DNA from: Deltaproteobacteria bacterium
Lineage (GTDB): Bacteria; Myxococcota_C; UBA6777
Length of the DNA stretch: 64,000 nt
Assembly (NCBI GenBank): GCA_002731275.1
Contig: PCBK01000189.1
Location: forward strand, 62,001-126,000
Direction of reading: 5' to 3'
Below, piece after piece: positions 8,774-18,125 of the stretch (its first letter is position 1; each line of letters starts with the position of its first letter). The position numbers were made by a program, and so were the translations under genes. The notes under the pieces were generated by a model. That model did not search any database. It saw nothing but the letters and a program-made list of their open reading frames with translations, and was not told the origin of the DNA.

Positions 8774-9361
8774 ATGCAAATCAGAACAGTACATATTCTC
8801 CTGTGGGCCTTTTGCTGCCTCCTACCGCTCTCTGTCCAAGCGCAATCAGCCGGGAGCAAAGAACAAAAATTATTGTCACTCGACAACCAGATCTCCGCGC
8901 TCGAAAACAAAGCTTTCGAGCTACGCGAAAAGATCGATATCATCAGTAAAAAGATCTTCAAGGGCCAATTCAAGGTGTTCAAAAAGGCCCAGGTCGCCCT
9001 CATTCACGTGAGTAAACTTGGTGGTGCCTTCAAAGTGAATCAGGTCTCTTACTGGCTCAACAAACAAAAAGTCTTCCAAGCCACCGAATCCAAAAGCAAC
9101 CCACTGCCCACACAAAAGACCATCTACTCCCAAGGTCTCACACCTGGAAAGTACGAACTGCGCGTCAACGCAAAGATCCGAGGACACGGATACAACGTCT
9201 TTACGTACATGAAAAAGTACAATTTGGAGATGAACAGTAGCCTTAAGTTCGACGCTTACAAAGGCCGACAGACACGCATCTATATCGAGTTCCAAGACAA
9301 GGGCGGAAAAGATCTCCGCAAGCGCGTCAAGCTCGTCTTTCGTAAGTCCTTCAAACGCTGA
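8774..9361 (+). CDS. Secreted protein with N-terminal coiled coil, unknown function
   Basis: 195 residues from the ATG at 8774, chosen because GAAGGA sits upstream and it begins a proper signal peptide (MQIRTVHILLW... cleaved near VQAQS). An upstream in-frame ATG would add 18 residues and bury the signal. After cleavage there is a short heptad-like helix (LLSLDNQISALENKAFELREKI), then a basic, beta-rich domain with KVFQATESK and YELRVNAKIRGHGYNVFTYMKKY that resembles a stress- or carbohydrate-binding beta sandwich but no family I can name. The next gene starts 14 bases downstream and also encodes an exported protein, so the two probably form an operon. Confidence 0.7.
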   Translation: MQIRTVHILLWAFCCLLPLSVQAQSAGSKEQKLLSLDNQISALENKAFELREKIDIISKKIFKGQFKVFKKAQVALIHVSKLGGAFKVNQVSYWLNKQKVFQATESKSNPLPTQKTIYSQGLTPGKYELRVNAKIRGHGYNVFTYMKKYNLEMNSSLKFDAYKGRQTRIYIEFQDKGGKDLRKRVKLVFRKSFKR

Positions 9362-9375
9362 TAGACCACAACCAT

Positions 9376-10101
9376 ATGCTCCACACAACACCCCTCACCG
9401 TTCGTCTCTTCGCCCTCTTCTTCTCGCTTGTATTGTTGGCAAACTTCCAGGCTTGCCGCACCACAGGAAGCTTTTACAATTGCCCACGTGCAGCCTCTTT
9501 CTACACCAAACGCTACTGTTTTGAAGAACCCAAAGAGAAAGTCACCAAGATCATCAAGTGGATGCTCAAGCGCTATGAGTACCCCGTGATCTCTTCGACA
9601 CAAGGACACTTCAAAACCAAAACCGTCCACATGCCCAGATACAGCTGTGGTTCGACATGGGGATTTGAGATCGGTTTGCACATCAAAGTCACACATCACA
9701 AAGGCAAGATCGACCTCAAGGGTTTGCCCAAGTGGGCCTTCAAAAAGAAAAACCCACCCCCTCCAACGCCTCCAAAGCGTGCGTCTTTTAAAGACAGTGA
9801 CGCCTATTTTCAGGCAGTCGAAGCCTACCAGACGTCTTTGCAGTCCCTCGTCTCCGCACAAAATCGTATCGTCCAATTGATGAATCGCTGGCGGGGTTGC
9901 GACATTCGCACCTCAAAAATGCGCACAGTTGTCGAGATCGACGCAAATATACTCGGCTACCCCACCAACACATTCGGTGTGCCCCAAAAAAACAAACCCG
10001 CCAAAAAGATCCGCTCTCGCTATAAACTCGAATACTCGATGTTACGCATCATCGGCTGGAAACTCGGTCGCCTCAAATACATGAGACGCATGATCAAATA
10101 A
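9376..10101 (+). CDS. Putative lipoprotein of unknown function
   Basis: 241 residues. The N-terminal signal (LFALFFSLVLLANFQAC) ends in a plausible lipobox with Cys27. The mature part has paired cysteines (YNCPRAASFYTKRYC; later RYSC and RGC), a Pro-rich stretch (PPPPTPPKRA) near residue 135, and basic C-terminal helices. No known domain is recognised. It lies 14 bases after the secreted coiled-coil gene and is probably cotranscribed with it. Its 3' end is 12 bases from the convergent ammA gene. Confidence 0.65.
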   Translation: MLHTTPLTVRLFALFFSLVLLANFQACRTTGSFYNCPRAASFYTKRYCFEEPKEKVTKIIKWMLKRYEYPVISSTQGHFKTKTVHMPRYSCGSTWGFEIGLHIKVTHHKGKIDLKGLPKWAFKKKNPPPPTPPKRASFKDSDAYFQAVEAYQTSLQSLVSAQNRIVQLMNRWRGCDIRTSKMRTVVEIDANILGYPTNTFGVPQKNKPAKKIRSRYKLEYSMLRIIGWKLGRLKYMRRMIK

Positions 10102-10113
10102 CCCCCCACTTCC

Positions 10114-10665
10114 TCAAAGATGCTCCTCAAAGACATCCGCCTGAAAGACCAAGACATCGCACTTTTCGTCACGCCACGTATCTCCAGGAAGCCCTGCTTT
10201 TCGACATGTCTGCTCTAGAAAAGTCACAAGATCCCACCCGCGCTCTGAAGCAACTTGGGGTAACAAAACCCCCCGCCTTTTACGCGCTGAGACGATCAGT
10301 CCATCACGACCAATCACCAACGAGCCATCAAAGGGCTGCGGAGGTGTCAATACACTGATTTCAAACACAAGGTCGTCAAGCTCATCCTGCCTCACAGGCG
10401 CAAAGCGGGGATCGTGACAAGCCGCCTGAATCGCCATATCTCGTACAGCTTCCCATAACGGAGACTCCCAAGAGAAGCGGCCAATACAACCACGTAGCGC
10501 ACCATCACGCAGACGCAGCGTGACAAACACGGCACCATTTTGTGTAAACGCAGCGCCAGTCAAAACGGGCAAAGCTTGTTCGAGGACGTGAGCGTACACA
10601 GTGTCTCGTGCGAACTGCAGCAGGGTGGCTTGTTCTTCCGAAGAGAGCGGAACAAATGAGGACAT
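10114..10665 (-). CDS. ammA: AMMECR1-domain protein (AmmeMemoRadiSam system protein A)
   Basis: 183 residues from the ATG at 10665, preferred over a start eight codons upstream because GGAG sits ten bases before it. The AMMECR1 fold is marked by the near-invariant LRGCIG (Cys60), DPRF and EISVLTPP. In many bacteria this protein is encoded with a MEMO-domain protein and a radical SAM enzyme. Neither is here, so it is an orphan. Its biochemical role is still poorly defined, with proposals in RNA or nucleotide metabolism. It ends the rpsB-to-ammA gene series. Confidence 0.85.
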   Translation of the reverse strand: MSSFVPLSSEEQATLLQFARDTVYAHVLEQALPVLTGAAFTQNGAVFVTLRLRDGALRGCIGRFSWESPLWEAVRDMAIQAACHDPRFAPVRQDELDDLVFEISVLTPPQPFDGSLVIGRDGLIVSARKRRGVLLPQVASERGWDLVTFLEQTCRKAGLPGDTWRDEKCDVLVFQADVFEEHL

Positions 10666-10719
10666 CGGAGGCTCCAAACAAAGAGACATACCAAATGTAT
10701 CAATCGATATGTTGGGTGC

Positions 10720-11172
10720 TCAGGTGTTATTGGGATTGTGAAGACGTTGTTGTGGAGAAGGTCGTTCGCCGGTTTGACGAAAATGCACGTAATCTTCGAG
10801 GATTTGTTGGTGATCAAAGCACATCTCTTGAGGGAGTGCTTCAGGCGCAAATCGTTTCGCACGCTTTGCGTCGTCAGCGCCTACAGGCTCTCCCTCTGCG
10901 TGCCCGACAAAAACGACGGAGGTCACATGCTGTCGAGGATCCCGTGTTGGCGCGGAGTACGTATACAACATCGTCTCAAGAGTGACATTGAGACCTGTCT
11001 CCTCTTCGATCTCCCTGACAGCAGCAGCCTCTACAGATTCACCATAATCGACAAACCCACCAGGTAACGCCCAGCCCTTGGGTGGATTTTTTCGCTCGAT
11101 CAACACAACATCCCCATCGATTTCGACGATAACATCGACTGTTAAGTAAGGATTTCGAGGGTGATTTCCCAT
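10720..11172 (-). CDS. Nudix hydrolase
   Basis: 150 residues from the ATG at 11172 (AAGGAC upstream). Earlier in-frame starts would overlap tsaB. The Nudix box GX5EX7REUXEEXGU is complete: it begins GGFVDYGE and continues REIEEETGL. The N-terminal TVDVIVEIDGDVVLIERKNPPKGWALPGG resembles the ADP-ribose pyrophosphatase/MutT-like group, so it likely hydrolyses a nucleoside diphosphate linked to another moiety. The substrate is not assignable. It follows tsaB closely and precedes ammA, suggesting one transcript. Confidence 0.85.
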   Translation of the reverse strand: MGNHPRNPYLTVDVIVEIDGDVVLIERKNPPKGWALPGGFVDYGESVEAAAVREIEEETGLNVTLETMLYTYSAPTRDPRQHVTSVVFVGHAEGEPVGADDAKRAKRFAPEALPQEMCFDHQQILEDYVHFRQTGERPSPQQRLHNPNNT

Positions 11173-11188
11173 AACAAGTCCTTTTCGT

Positions 11189-11971
11189 TCAGGCTTCGGA
11201 TTCAGGAATGATCGAGCCGTCGGGATTGAGTCGTCCGGCAAGCGGCGCACCACCTTCAGGAGGTCCAATGTTCATCTCGGCTTCAGATGGGCGGATGTAA
11301 ATGGGTAAGACCTCCCAGAGCGCGGGGAGGGTCTCTTGCTGTAGTAATGTGCTTCCGACGCGGGCAAGGTGGACGGCATGTAAGGAGTGACTCGCGACGC
11401 GATCTTGGACGAAGCGCGCGCCTTCGACTGCAAAGCTCGCGCGGTACACATCGACTCCATCACCGAGCAGCAACACCTCTTCATCAAGCGCGAGCAGCTC
11501 TTGTACAAAAGCATCAGGTGAGAGCAAACGCGGTCCCTTCACCGTCTCAAGGATAGGTACAGGAACATCTCCAGAGAGGTCGTAGGACCGACGATACAAC
11601 CCCGTATAGATCTCTTTCTTGCGCGCGTCTTTGCACACCGCGACGAGAGCAGGTCCAAATCCAGCGCTCATCGCATGTGCTTCGAGGGAACACACACCGA
11701 CAAGTGGACACTTTTGCGCAAACGCCAACCCTTGCGCGGTCGCGACGCCGACGCGCAGTCCTGTAAAAAGACCAGGCCCCACACCGACAACCAACCCATC
11801 GAGTACGGACATATCCCACCCGACAGCTCGCAACGTCTGATCGATCAACGCGAGCAGCTGTTGACTGTGCTTGGTGTCCACCTTGACCACAACGTCGGCG
11901 AGTACATTCTCCCCTTCAACGAGCGCGAGTGCTGTGTATTTTGTCGATGTATCAAATGAGAGGATCTTCAT
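11189..11971 (-). CDS. tsaB: tRNA threonylcarbamoyladenosine biosynthesis protein TsaB
   Basis: 260 residues. TsaB is the ASKHA-fold partner of TsaD in making t6A at position 37 of ANN-decoding tRNAs. The N-terminal ILSFDTSTKYTALAL and the GVGPGLFTGLRVGVATAQGLAF segment are diagnostic. The dimerisation region follows. The C-terminal tail is typical in length. It lies between rseP (57 bases upstream, with a hairpin between) and the Nudix gene. Confidence 0.92.
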   Translation of the reverse strand: MKILSFDTSTKYTALALVEGENVLADVVVKVDTKHSQQLLALIDQTLRAVGWDMSVLDGLVVGVGPGLFTGLRVGVATAQGLAFAQKCPLVGVCSLEAHAMSAGFGPALVAVCKDARKKEIYTGLYRRSYDLSGDVPVPILETVKGPRLLSPDAFVQELLALDEEVLLLGDGVDVYRASFAVEGARFVQDRVASHSLHAVHLARVGSTLLQQETLPALWEVLPIYIRPSEAEMNIGPPEGGAPLAGRLNPDGSIIPESEA

Positions 11972-12007
11972 GAAAAGAAAGTCTCCGTCAAAACAACATC
12001 CCTTTTC

Positions 12008-12026
12008 GAGCGCGCATTGTGCGCTC
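12008..12026. repeat. Inverted repeat between rseP and tsaB
   Basis: GAGCGC (12008-12013) and GCGCTC (12021-12026) form a 6-bp GC-only stem around a 7-base loop in the 57-base gap between rseP and tsaB. No T-run follows on the minus strand. It may be an mRNA processing or attenuation element within the operon. Confidence 0.35.
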
Positions 12027-12028
12027 TT

Positions 12029-13687
12029 TCAACCAGAGAAAAGGCGCTGCAGATCATTTTTAATCGCGAGCAAAAATAAAAACAGAAGAAAGATCAACCC
12101 AAGTAAAAAGGCCGACTCTTTGATCTTGGGTGGGACAGGTCGGCGAATCACGCCTTCTATCAAAAAGAACAGCAGATGACCACCATCGAGCAAAGGGATG
12201 GGCAAGAGATTGACGATTCCCAGATTGATGCTGATCAGCGCGAGATGACGCAAGAAAATCTCCCACCCACTTTTAACGGCCTCTTGTGCGATCTGGAAGA
12301 TCATAATGGGGCCGCCGATATTGTCCGACGAGATCTCTTGCGTGAAGAGTTTTTTGATCACCCTCACAAGTAACCCAGAGAAAAACCACGTGTCTTGTGC
12401 TGCCCTTCGGAACGCGAAGGAGACAGGAGATGTGATCGGGATCTTCACACCACGCTCGTAAGGCATCCCTAATTGAATCCCCAAAAGCGTTCGCTTGTGT
12501 CGCTGCTTGAGGGGATCGACAAAGGTCACCTCGAACAACGTAAAGGAACGACGAGTGATCTCGCCCTTTCGTTCGTACACGATGGTATATTTTGCGTCCT
12601 TTTTGTTAGGCAGCGAACCAAGATCGGAGGCTATCTGAAGTGTCTTTCCTCCGAGCTTGAGCAATCGATCACCGACTTGAATCCCTGCTTTGGCGAGGGG
12701 CGTACCAGCGCGCACTGATTTGACAAAAAGTTCAGAAGAGTGAATGCCATCCCAATAGACTGCCTTTCCTTTTGAGGTCAAACGTGTGGCTGGGTGGACA
12801 ACAATGGTGTGAGGTTTCATGGGGTGACGAAAACGCAGCGCTGGGTTGTGGATACGCAGTGTGCGTTGCACGGTGTATTTGTGGGGTCCCTTTGGGTGAC
12901 TCTGACGAAAACGAACGAGCTCTTCCCAGCGGCGGATAGGGGTGCCATTGACGGCGATGATCCGATCCCATGTACGAAGTCCAGCACGATAGGCCGGACT
13001 GTTGGGGTCTGAGATCCCAACAGTGGGCGTGCGAAAGTCGGCTGTGATACCGATGATGCCGCGCTTCTTTTTGGAGCCAAAGGCATCATCTTCTTCGATC
13101 GTGCGAGGGATGATCTTTACGTCGAATTGGCGTTTTCCACGGGTGATACGGAGCTGGACATGCTTTCCTGGAATATCTCCGATCAAGTGGAGTAGATCGC
13201 GAAAGTACCGAGTCTTTGTCCCATTGACTGCGTCGATCCTATCGCCGGCTTGCAACCCAGCCTTCGCGGCAGGATATCCAGGGATCACAGAGCCGATCGT
13301 CGTGGAAACAGCCTGTCCTTGGAGCAAATAGATAATGCCCAACGCCATCAAAGGTAGGACGACAATATTTGCGAATGGTCCGGCAAATACGATCAACGCT
13401 CTTTGCCACAGTGGTTTGCACGCAAACGCACAATGACGCAGATGTGGAGGGATCTCGGAGACCTCTGCGTCTCCAAACATCTTCACGTATCCACCAAGTG
13501 GGAGCCAACCTATCTGATAGCGCGTCTCTCCCCAGCGAAAGCTAAAGATGCGCCCGTAAAATCCAAGAGAAAACACATCGACACGTACACCAAACATTTT
13601 GGCGAAGAGGAAGTGCCCAAATTCGTGGATAAAGATCAGCAGCCCCAACATGATGATGAAGCCAAAAACGCTCAGTAAAGCGGCCAT
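12029..13687 (-). CDS. rseP: RIP metalloprotease RseP (site-2 protease) with three PDZ-like segments
   Basis: 552-residue inner-membrane zinc protease that cuts transmembrane segments, classically anti-sigma factors and signal-peptide remnants. The zinc motif HEFGH is at 21-25 in the first membrane segment, and the second metal motif is LLPIPLLDGGH near the C-terminus. Between them are three PDZ-like units, each with an AGL/I..GDR core: PGYPAAKAGLQAGDRI, NSPAYRAGLRTWDRI and GTPLAKAGIQVGDRL. Typical RseP has two PDZ domains and about 450 residues, so the extra unit explains the length. It lies downstream of cdsA, as in many bacteria. Confidence 0.93.
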   Translation of the reverse strand: MAALLSVFGFIIMLGLLIFIHEFGHFLFAKMFGVRVDVFSLGFYGRIFSFRWGETRYQIGWLPLGGYVKMFGDAEVSEIPPHLRHCAFACKPLWQRALIVFAGPFANIVVLPLMALGIIYLLQGQAVSTTIGSVIPGYPAAKAGLQAGDRIDAVNGTKTRYFRDLLHLIGDIPGKHVQLRITRGKRQFDVKIIPRTIEEDDAFGSKKKRGIIGITADFRTPTVGISDPNSPAYRAGLRTWDRIIAVNGTPIRRWEELVRFRQSHPKGPHKYTVQRTLRIHNPALRFRHPMKPHTIVVHPATRLTSKGKAVYWDGIHSSELFVKSVRAGTPLAKAGIQVGDRLLKLGGKTLQIASDLGSLPNKKDAKYTIVYERKGEITRRSFTLFEVTFVDPLKQRHKRTLLGIQLGMPYERGVKIPITSPVSFAFRRAAQDTWFFSGLLVRVIKKLFTQEISSDNIGGPIMIFQIAQEAVKSGWEIFLRHLALISINLGIVNLLPIPLLDGGHLLFFLIEGVIRRPVPPKIKESAFLLGLIFLLFLFLLAIKNDLQRLFSG

Positions 13688-13773
13688 ACGCCATGAACCT
13701 CATAGGGGAATCAGGGAGGGAGCTCCGTTGACAAAAGAGCAGGAAGTGAGCCGGATGTGTTCCGGACACCACA

Positions 13774-14664
13774 CTAAGCGGGACGAGCCAGTACAACCCA
13801 GATCGCGTAATAGAAGATCAGAGGGGCATTAAACAACAGGCCATCCACACGGTCGAGGATACCACCGTGTCCAGGTAAAATCGTTCCCGAATCCTTTACA
13901 CCGTATGCGCGTTTAAGCAAGGATTCAAAAAAGTCACCTGTTTGGCCGAGAACAGCAGCCCCACAGCCGATGATCAGACAATCAACAGGCTGTAAGAATG
14001 GCATCAATGTGAACCGCACCCCCCACGCCCCGAGACTCGCGCCAACAATACAACCAAACAACCCCGCCCATGTTTTGTTGGGAGAGACAGAAGGGAAGAG
14101 TTTGGGACCGCCGATAAATTTACCAAAGAAGTACCCACCTGTATCGGCGAGGAAGGTGCAGGCGAGCGCCAAAAACAGCCAGCCTGAGAAGTGTTCTTTG
14201 AAATCCATCGCGTCAGGGAGGCGACACAAAAAGATCAGGTGCGCAGCCAACCCCCCGAGATATACGATCCCCAAAAAGACCAATCCAACCCTCGAAGGGA
14301 CAGGAGAGAGGTCTTCTCGTTTGCCTTCGAAGATCAAAAAAGTGAGGGCAAGACCCATCAAAAGGGCGACGAACAAAGGGGTGGCAGGTGGGACAAGGGA
14401 GAGGTCAAAAGGAGCGGGTCTCGCGACAGGAGGACTCCAGAACGTGACCAGCCCGAGCATCAACAAGATGCACCAACCAACAGAGATGAAGCGTATGGTG
14501 TTAGAGCCGTCAGGCAGGACAATCCCTGTAAACTCCCAAAGACCGACGATTGCGACGACAAAACCGACGACTGCGACGGACTGCCATGGTCCCCATACCA
14601 TGAGGGAGAGAAGCCCTGGCAGCAGCACTATCGATGTCAAGATTCGTTGCGTTAACCCACTCAA
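13774..14664 (-). CDS. cdsA: Phosphatidate cytidylyltransferase
   Basis: 296-residue polytopic membrane enzyme making CDP-diacylglycerol from phosphatidate and CTP. This is the precursor used by PgsA, which is encoded about 10 kb away. The C-terminal signature is clear: SVSPNKTWAGLFG, GQTGDFFESLLKR and KDSGTILPGHGGILDRVDGL. The start is TTG, supported by a perfect AGGAGG six bases upstream. It lies 30 bases downstream of frr. The uppS gene that often sits between frr and cdsA is absent. Confidence 0.94.
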   Translation of the reverse strand: MSGLTQRILTSIVLLPGLLSLMVWGPWQSVAVVGFVVAIVGLWEFTGIVLPDGSNTIRFISVGWCILLMLGLVTFWSPPVARPAPFDLSLVPPATPLFVALLMGLALTFLIFEGKREDLSPVPSRVGLVFLGIVYLGGLAAHLIFLCRLPDAMDFKEHFSGWLFLALACTFLADTGGYFFGKFIGGPKLFPSVSPNKTWAGLFGCIVGASLGAWGVRFTLMPFLQPVDCLIIGCGAAVLGQTGDFFESLLKRAYGVKDSGTILPGHGGILDRVDGLLFNAPLIFYYAIWVVLARPA

Positions 14665-14694
14665 AGAGCGCCTCCTAAAGTTCGAAACATGGAG

Positions 14695-15252
14695 TTAAAA
14701 CTCCATAATTTCCTTTTCTTTTTCCTCGATGACCAGATCGAGAGCTTTGATGTACTTGTCGGTCTCGTCTTGGACTTTCTTCAGCGCGCGATGTTGCTCG
14801 TCTTCGCTGATCTCTTTGTCGTCTTTGGCGGACTTGATCAAGTCATTCGAATCGCGTCGATGGTTACGAATCGTGACTTTGTACTCTTCTCCGAGCTTCT
14901 TCACTTGTTTGACGAGATCTTTACGGCGCTCACCGGTCAAAGGTGGGATGGGGATACGGATGATCTTTCCGTCGTTGGACGGCGTCAAACCGAGACCAGA
15001 GGCCTGGATTGCGCGCTCAACATCAGTCAGCAGGTTCTTCTCCCAAGGCGCAACAGTGAGCAAGCGCGCTTCTGCGACGGTCACGTTAGCGACCTGTGTC
15101 AGGGGAGTGGGCATACCGTAGTAGTTGACCTTCACGCCATCGAGGAGGCTCGGTGAAGCGCGACCTGTCCGCACACGGCTATATTCTTTCCGAAGGTTTT
15201 CTACGGCTTTTTTACATTCGCTTTCAAATTGATCGAAGATTTCTGTCAACAT
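14695..15252 (-). CDS. frr: Ribosome recycling factor
   Basis: 185 residues, the standard length. It splits post-termination ribosomes with EF-G. Family markers include LRKEYSRVRTGRASPSLLDGVKVNYYG, TPLTQVANVTV and IPPLTGERRKDLVKQVKKLGEEYK. The start ATG overlaps the pyrH stop by one base (TAATG), a sign of translational coupling. Confidence 0.96.
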   Translation of the reverse strand: MLTEIFDQFESECKKAVENLRKEYSRVRTGRASPSLLDGVKVNYYGMPTPLTQVANVTVAEARLLTVAPWEKNLLTDVERAIQASGLGLTPSNDGKIIRIPIPPLTGERRKDLVKQVKKLGEEYKVTIRNHRRDSNDLIKSAKDDKEISEDEQHRALKKVQDETDKYIKALDLVIEEKEKEIMEF

Positions 15253-15989
15253 TACAGATCCTCCACAGGTCTTTCAGCTTGATGGCAGATGATCGTCCCA
15301 ACATTCTCCCCCAACACTGCACGTTTGAGGTTGCCTTTGGTGGACAGATCAAACACCAAGATTGGAATTTGATACTCACGACAAAAAGAAACACTGGTTG
15401 CATCCATGACACGAAGATCGTGTTGTAACAGATACAAGTAGTCGAGCTTGTCAAAGCGCTTGGCTTCAGGGTGGGTTCGTGGATCGGCATCGTACACACC
15501 GTCCACTTGCGTCGCCTTGATCAGCAACTCCGCACCGATCTCACCCGCACGAAGTGCGGCGGCTGTGTCCGTGGAAAAGAAAGGATGACCTGTACCACCC
15601 GAAAAAATCACCACATCACCACGCTCAAAAGCCTCTGTCACTTCAAGCTGGTTGTAACCACGCGCAACGCCTTCGACTTGAAGTCCCGAAAACAGCGAAC
15701 AAGGAAGACCACGCTTGTGACACGCAGCGCGGAACGTTACACCGTTCATGATGGTCGCCATCATCCCGACATAATCTGCAGAGGTCCGCTCCATCCAGGA
15801 AGCCTGAGCGCCCCGAAAGTAGTTGCCACCACCAATCACAAGCCCTATCTGCACACCCATCGCATGCAGCTCAGCGACATCACCAACTAGGTCATGCAAG
15901 AGGTCAGGATCCACCCCAAAAGGCTCTTTGCCTTTGAGGGCCTCTCCACTCAACTTCAAAAGGATCCGACGATAATGAGGAGAAGACAC
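15252..15989 (-). CDS. pyrH: UMP kinase
   Basis: Amino-acid-kinase-fold enzyme that phosphorylates UMP to UDP. 245 residues from the GTG at 15989, chosen because AGGA is eight bases upstream and the length then matches E. coli PyrH (241). Longer in-frame starts would add 31 residues without similarity. Markers are RILLKLSGEAL, GLVIGGGNYFRG, FSGGTGHPFFSTDTAAALRA and KATQVDGVYDADPRT. The stop overlaps the frr start. Confidence 0.95.
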   Translation of the reverse strand: MSSPHYRRILLKLSGEALKGKEPFGVDPDLLHDLVGDVAELHAMGVQIGLVIGGGNYFRGAQASWMERTSADYVGMMATIMNGVTFRAACHKRGLPCSLFSGLQVEGVARGYNQLEVTEAFERGDVVIFSGGTGHPFFSTDTAAALRAGEIGAELLIKATQVDGVYDADPRTHPEAKRFDKLDYLYLLQHDLRVMDATSVSFCREYQIPILVFDLSTKGNLKRAVLGENVGTIICHQAERPVEDL

Positions 15990-16248
15990 GTTCACTTTCC
16001 TGTTTATAGATAGAGTTGGAAGGATTACAGACTTCACGTAAAAAGACCTGATAGCAATAACACGAACCCTCGCTTTTCGCAAGGCATTCCCACCAGAGCC
16101 AGAGCATTTCCCGCCCGATCAACAGGTGGCTTTTTGTGAAGAGATAGATGTCCATCGAGGTCGCTATAGAAAAGACCTTTGACATCATGGGTATGGAAAG
16201 TAGGGAGTGGATCAGGAGAGGTCAAAAAGGGGGGAGCGTGTGGGGAGC

Positions 16249-16908
16249 TTATGCACCGACAGCTTTTGCGACTTCTGCAGCGAGATCGTCTTCGCGTTTT
16301 TCGAGACCTTCACCGAGGACAAAGCGTGCGAAACGACGAACTCTGATGTTCTCGCCAATCTCAGCAACAACCTCTTTGATGACCTCTTCGACGGTCTTCT
16401 TGTCTTCTTTGACAAATGGTTGGTGCAACAAACAAACTTGCTTGTAGAATTTGCTGACACGGCCATCGACGATTTTGTCGACGATTTTTTCGGGTTTTCC
16501 TTCTTGGAGAGCTTGCTCGCGGAAGATGCCTTTTTCACGCTCAAGGACGTCAGCAGGAATCTCTTCGGGAGTGACGTACTCAGGTGCTGTTGCAGCGATT
16601 TGCATCGCGATATCAGTCAACAACTCTTGGAAACGGTCAGTACGTGCGACAAAGTCAGTTTCGCAGTTAAGCTCGACGAGAACGCCGATTCTTCCGCCCA
16701 TGTGGATATAAGAACCAACAGCGCCTTCGCTCGCGATGCGGCTGGATTTTTTATCGGCAGACGCCATCCCTTTCTTGCGAAGGAAGTCAACTGCTTCTTC
16801 GATATTTCCGTTGGTTTCTTTGAGAGCTTTTTTACAATCCATCATGCCAGCGCCTGTTTTATCGCGCAGCTGCTTGACCAATTTCGCCGTAATTTTCACG
16901 TCGGACAT
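16249..16908 (-). CDS. tsf: Elongation factor Ts
   Basis: 219 residues from the ATG at 16908 (GGAGG eight bases upstream). It is the nucleotide-exchange factor for EF-Tu. The N-terminal UBA-like module [20 protein letters not shown] is typical, as is the core [15 protein letters not shown] segment near the C-terminus. At 219 residues it is a short form (E. coli is 283; Thermus-type proteins are about 196) lacking the second core subdomain. It follows rpsB in the conserved order. Confidence 0.95.
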   Translation of the reverse strand: MSDVKITAKLVKQLRDKTGAGMMDCKKALKETNGNIEEAVDFLRKKGMASADKKSSRIASEGAVGSYIHMGGRIGVLVELNCETDFVARTDRFQELLTDIAMQIAATAPEYVTPEEIPADVLEREKGIFREQALQEGKPEKIVDKIVDGRVSKFYKQVCLLHQPFVKEDKKTVEEVIKEVVAEIGENIRVRRFARFVLGEGLEKREDDLAAEVAKAVGA

Positions 16909-17076
16909 CGATAGCCTCCAAAATGTCCCCATTAGTGTAAGGGGGAGTAAAGCAAACCCCGCGCTCTTGTCACCATGTAGACGACAACGAAGGCGGGGAG
17001 TAAAATCGTATATGTTGTTTCTGATTCAGTACAAAATGAGAGACGAACCAAGAAAAGGGATGGTTCGAAGAAGCCC

Positions 17077-17868
17077 TTATCCCTCTTCGCGCGCTGCGTG
17101 GGGACGAATTTCCACTGCGGGACCGGGTTCTTGCGTCTTGTCTTTTCTGGGTTTCTTCGCTTTTTTGGAATCGTTGGGACGCTCTTTACGCATCGACTTG
17201 CCTTCGATACACGCGTCTGCGACGATCTTGGAGACCAAGCGGATGGAGCGCAACGCATCGTCGTTACCGGGGATAGGATACTCGACCAATGTGGGGTCAC
17301 TGTTGGAGTCAACGATCGCAACGACGGGGATACCGAGCTTTTGCGCTTCGTTGATCGCGATGTGATCTTTGACAGGGTCGATCACAAACATCAAGCCGGG
17401 CAATCCCTTCATACCTTGGATACCACCGAGGTTGCGCTTGAGCTTCTCGACCTGTCTGGTCAATTGCAAGACTTCTTTTTTGGGGAGGGACTCAACGGTT
17501 CCATCTTCAAACATTGCTTCGAGCTTGTTGAGGCGCTCGATACTTTGTTTGATCGTACGGAAGTTGGTCAACATACCACCGAGCCAGCGGTTCTGGACGT
17601 AAAATTGTCCACAACGATCAGCCTCTTCACGGACGATGTCTTGTGCTTGTTTCTTTGTACCGACGAACAGTACATCGTTTCCTTGCGCAACAGACTCACG
17701 GATGACTGCATATGCGTGGCGAAACAAACGCACTGTTTTTTGCAAGTCGATAATATGGATACCGTTACGGGAACCATAGATGTATGGACGCATCTTGGGG
17801 TTCCAGCGGCTTGTTTTGTGTCCAAAGTGAACACCAGCTTCCAACAATTCACGAATCGTAATAGCCAT
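17077..17868 (-). CDS. rpsB: 30S ribosomal protein S2
   Basis: 263 residues. First gene of the rpsB-tsf-pyrH-frr operon. The N-terminus ([19 protein letters not shown]), [16 protein letters not shown], and [21 protein letters not shown] are diagnostic of S2. The C-terminal tail is basic and then ends in a variable stretch. A good AGGAG lies upstream of the ATG. Confidence 0.97.
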   Translation of the reverse strand: MAITIRELLEAGVHFGHKTSRWNPKMRPYIYGSRNGIHIIDLQKTVRLFRHAYAVIRESVAQGNDVLFVGTKKQAQDIVREEADRCGQFYVQNRWLGGMLTNFRTIKQSIERLNKLEAMFEDGTVESLPKKEVLQLTRQVEKLKRNLGGIQGMKGLPGLMFVIDPVKDHIAINEAQKLGIPVVAIVDSNSDPTLVEYPIPGNDDALRSIRLVSKIVADACIEGKSMRKERPNDSKKAKKPRKDKTQEPGPAVEIRPHAAREEG

Positions 17869-17974
17869 GTTTCATTCTCCTAATGGGTTTGGCCTCCACA
17901 TTCTCCAAACGCACATGGAAATTCAGAGTCTCTGAACACCCAATCCAAGTACATAGAAAATGTGTGTGTATTTT

Positions 17975-17992
17975 GATCACGAATGTGTGATC
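17975..17992. repeat. Inverted repeat upstream of rpsB
   Basis: GATCAC (17975-17980) and GTGATC (17987-17992) with a 6-base spacer, about 110 bases upstream of the rpsB start in the likely promoter/leader region. Autogenous control by S2 is known in E. coli, but this element is not recognisably similar to that leader. A protein-binding site is equally possible. Confidence 0.3.
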
Positions 17993-18125
17993 GAGAAGAG
18001 CTTGTAACACATGACATCACGGATTGCAAGCGCTCATCAAAAAACAAAGAGATATCAAAGACTCTCCAGAAGGGAAAGAAAAGCAGACGGTGGGGGGGAT
18101 GAGGACGTTCCAGGCGCAGAAGACA

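Noticed and set aside
17098..17883. 261-codon plus-strand frame opposite rpsB
   Set aside because: Shadow of the S2 gene, which is unmistakable on the minus strand.
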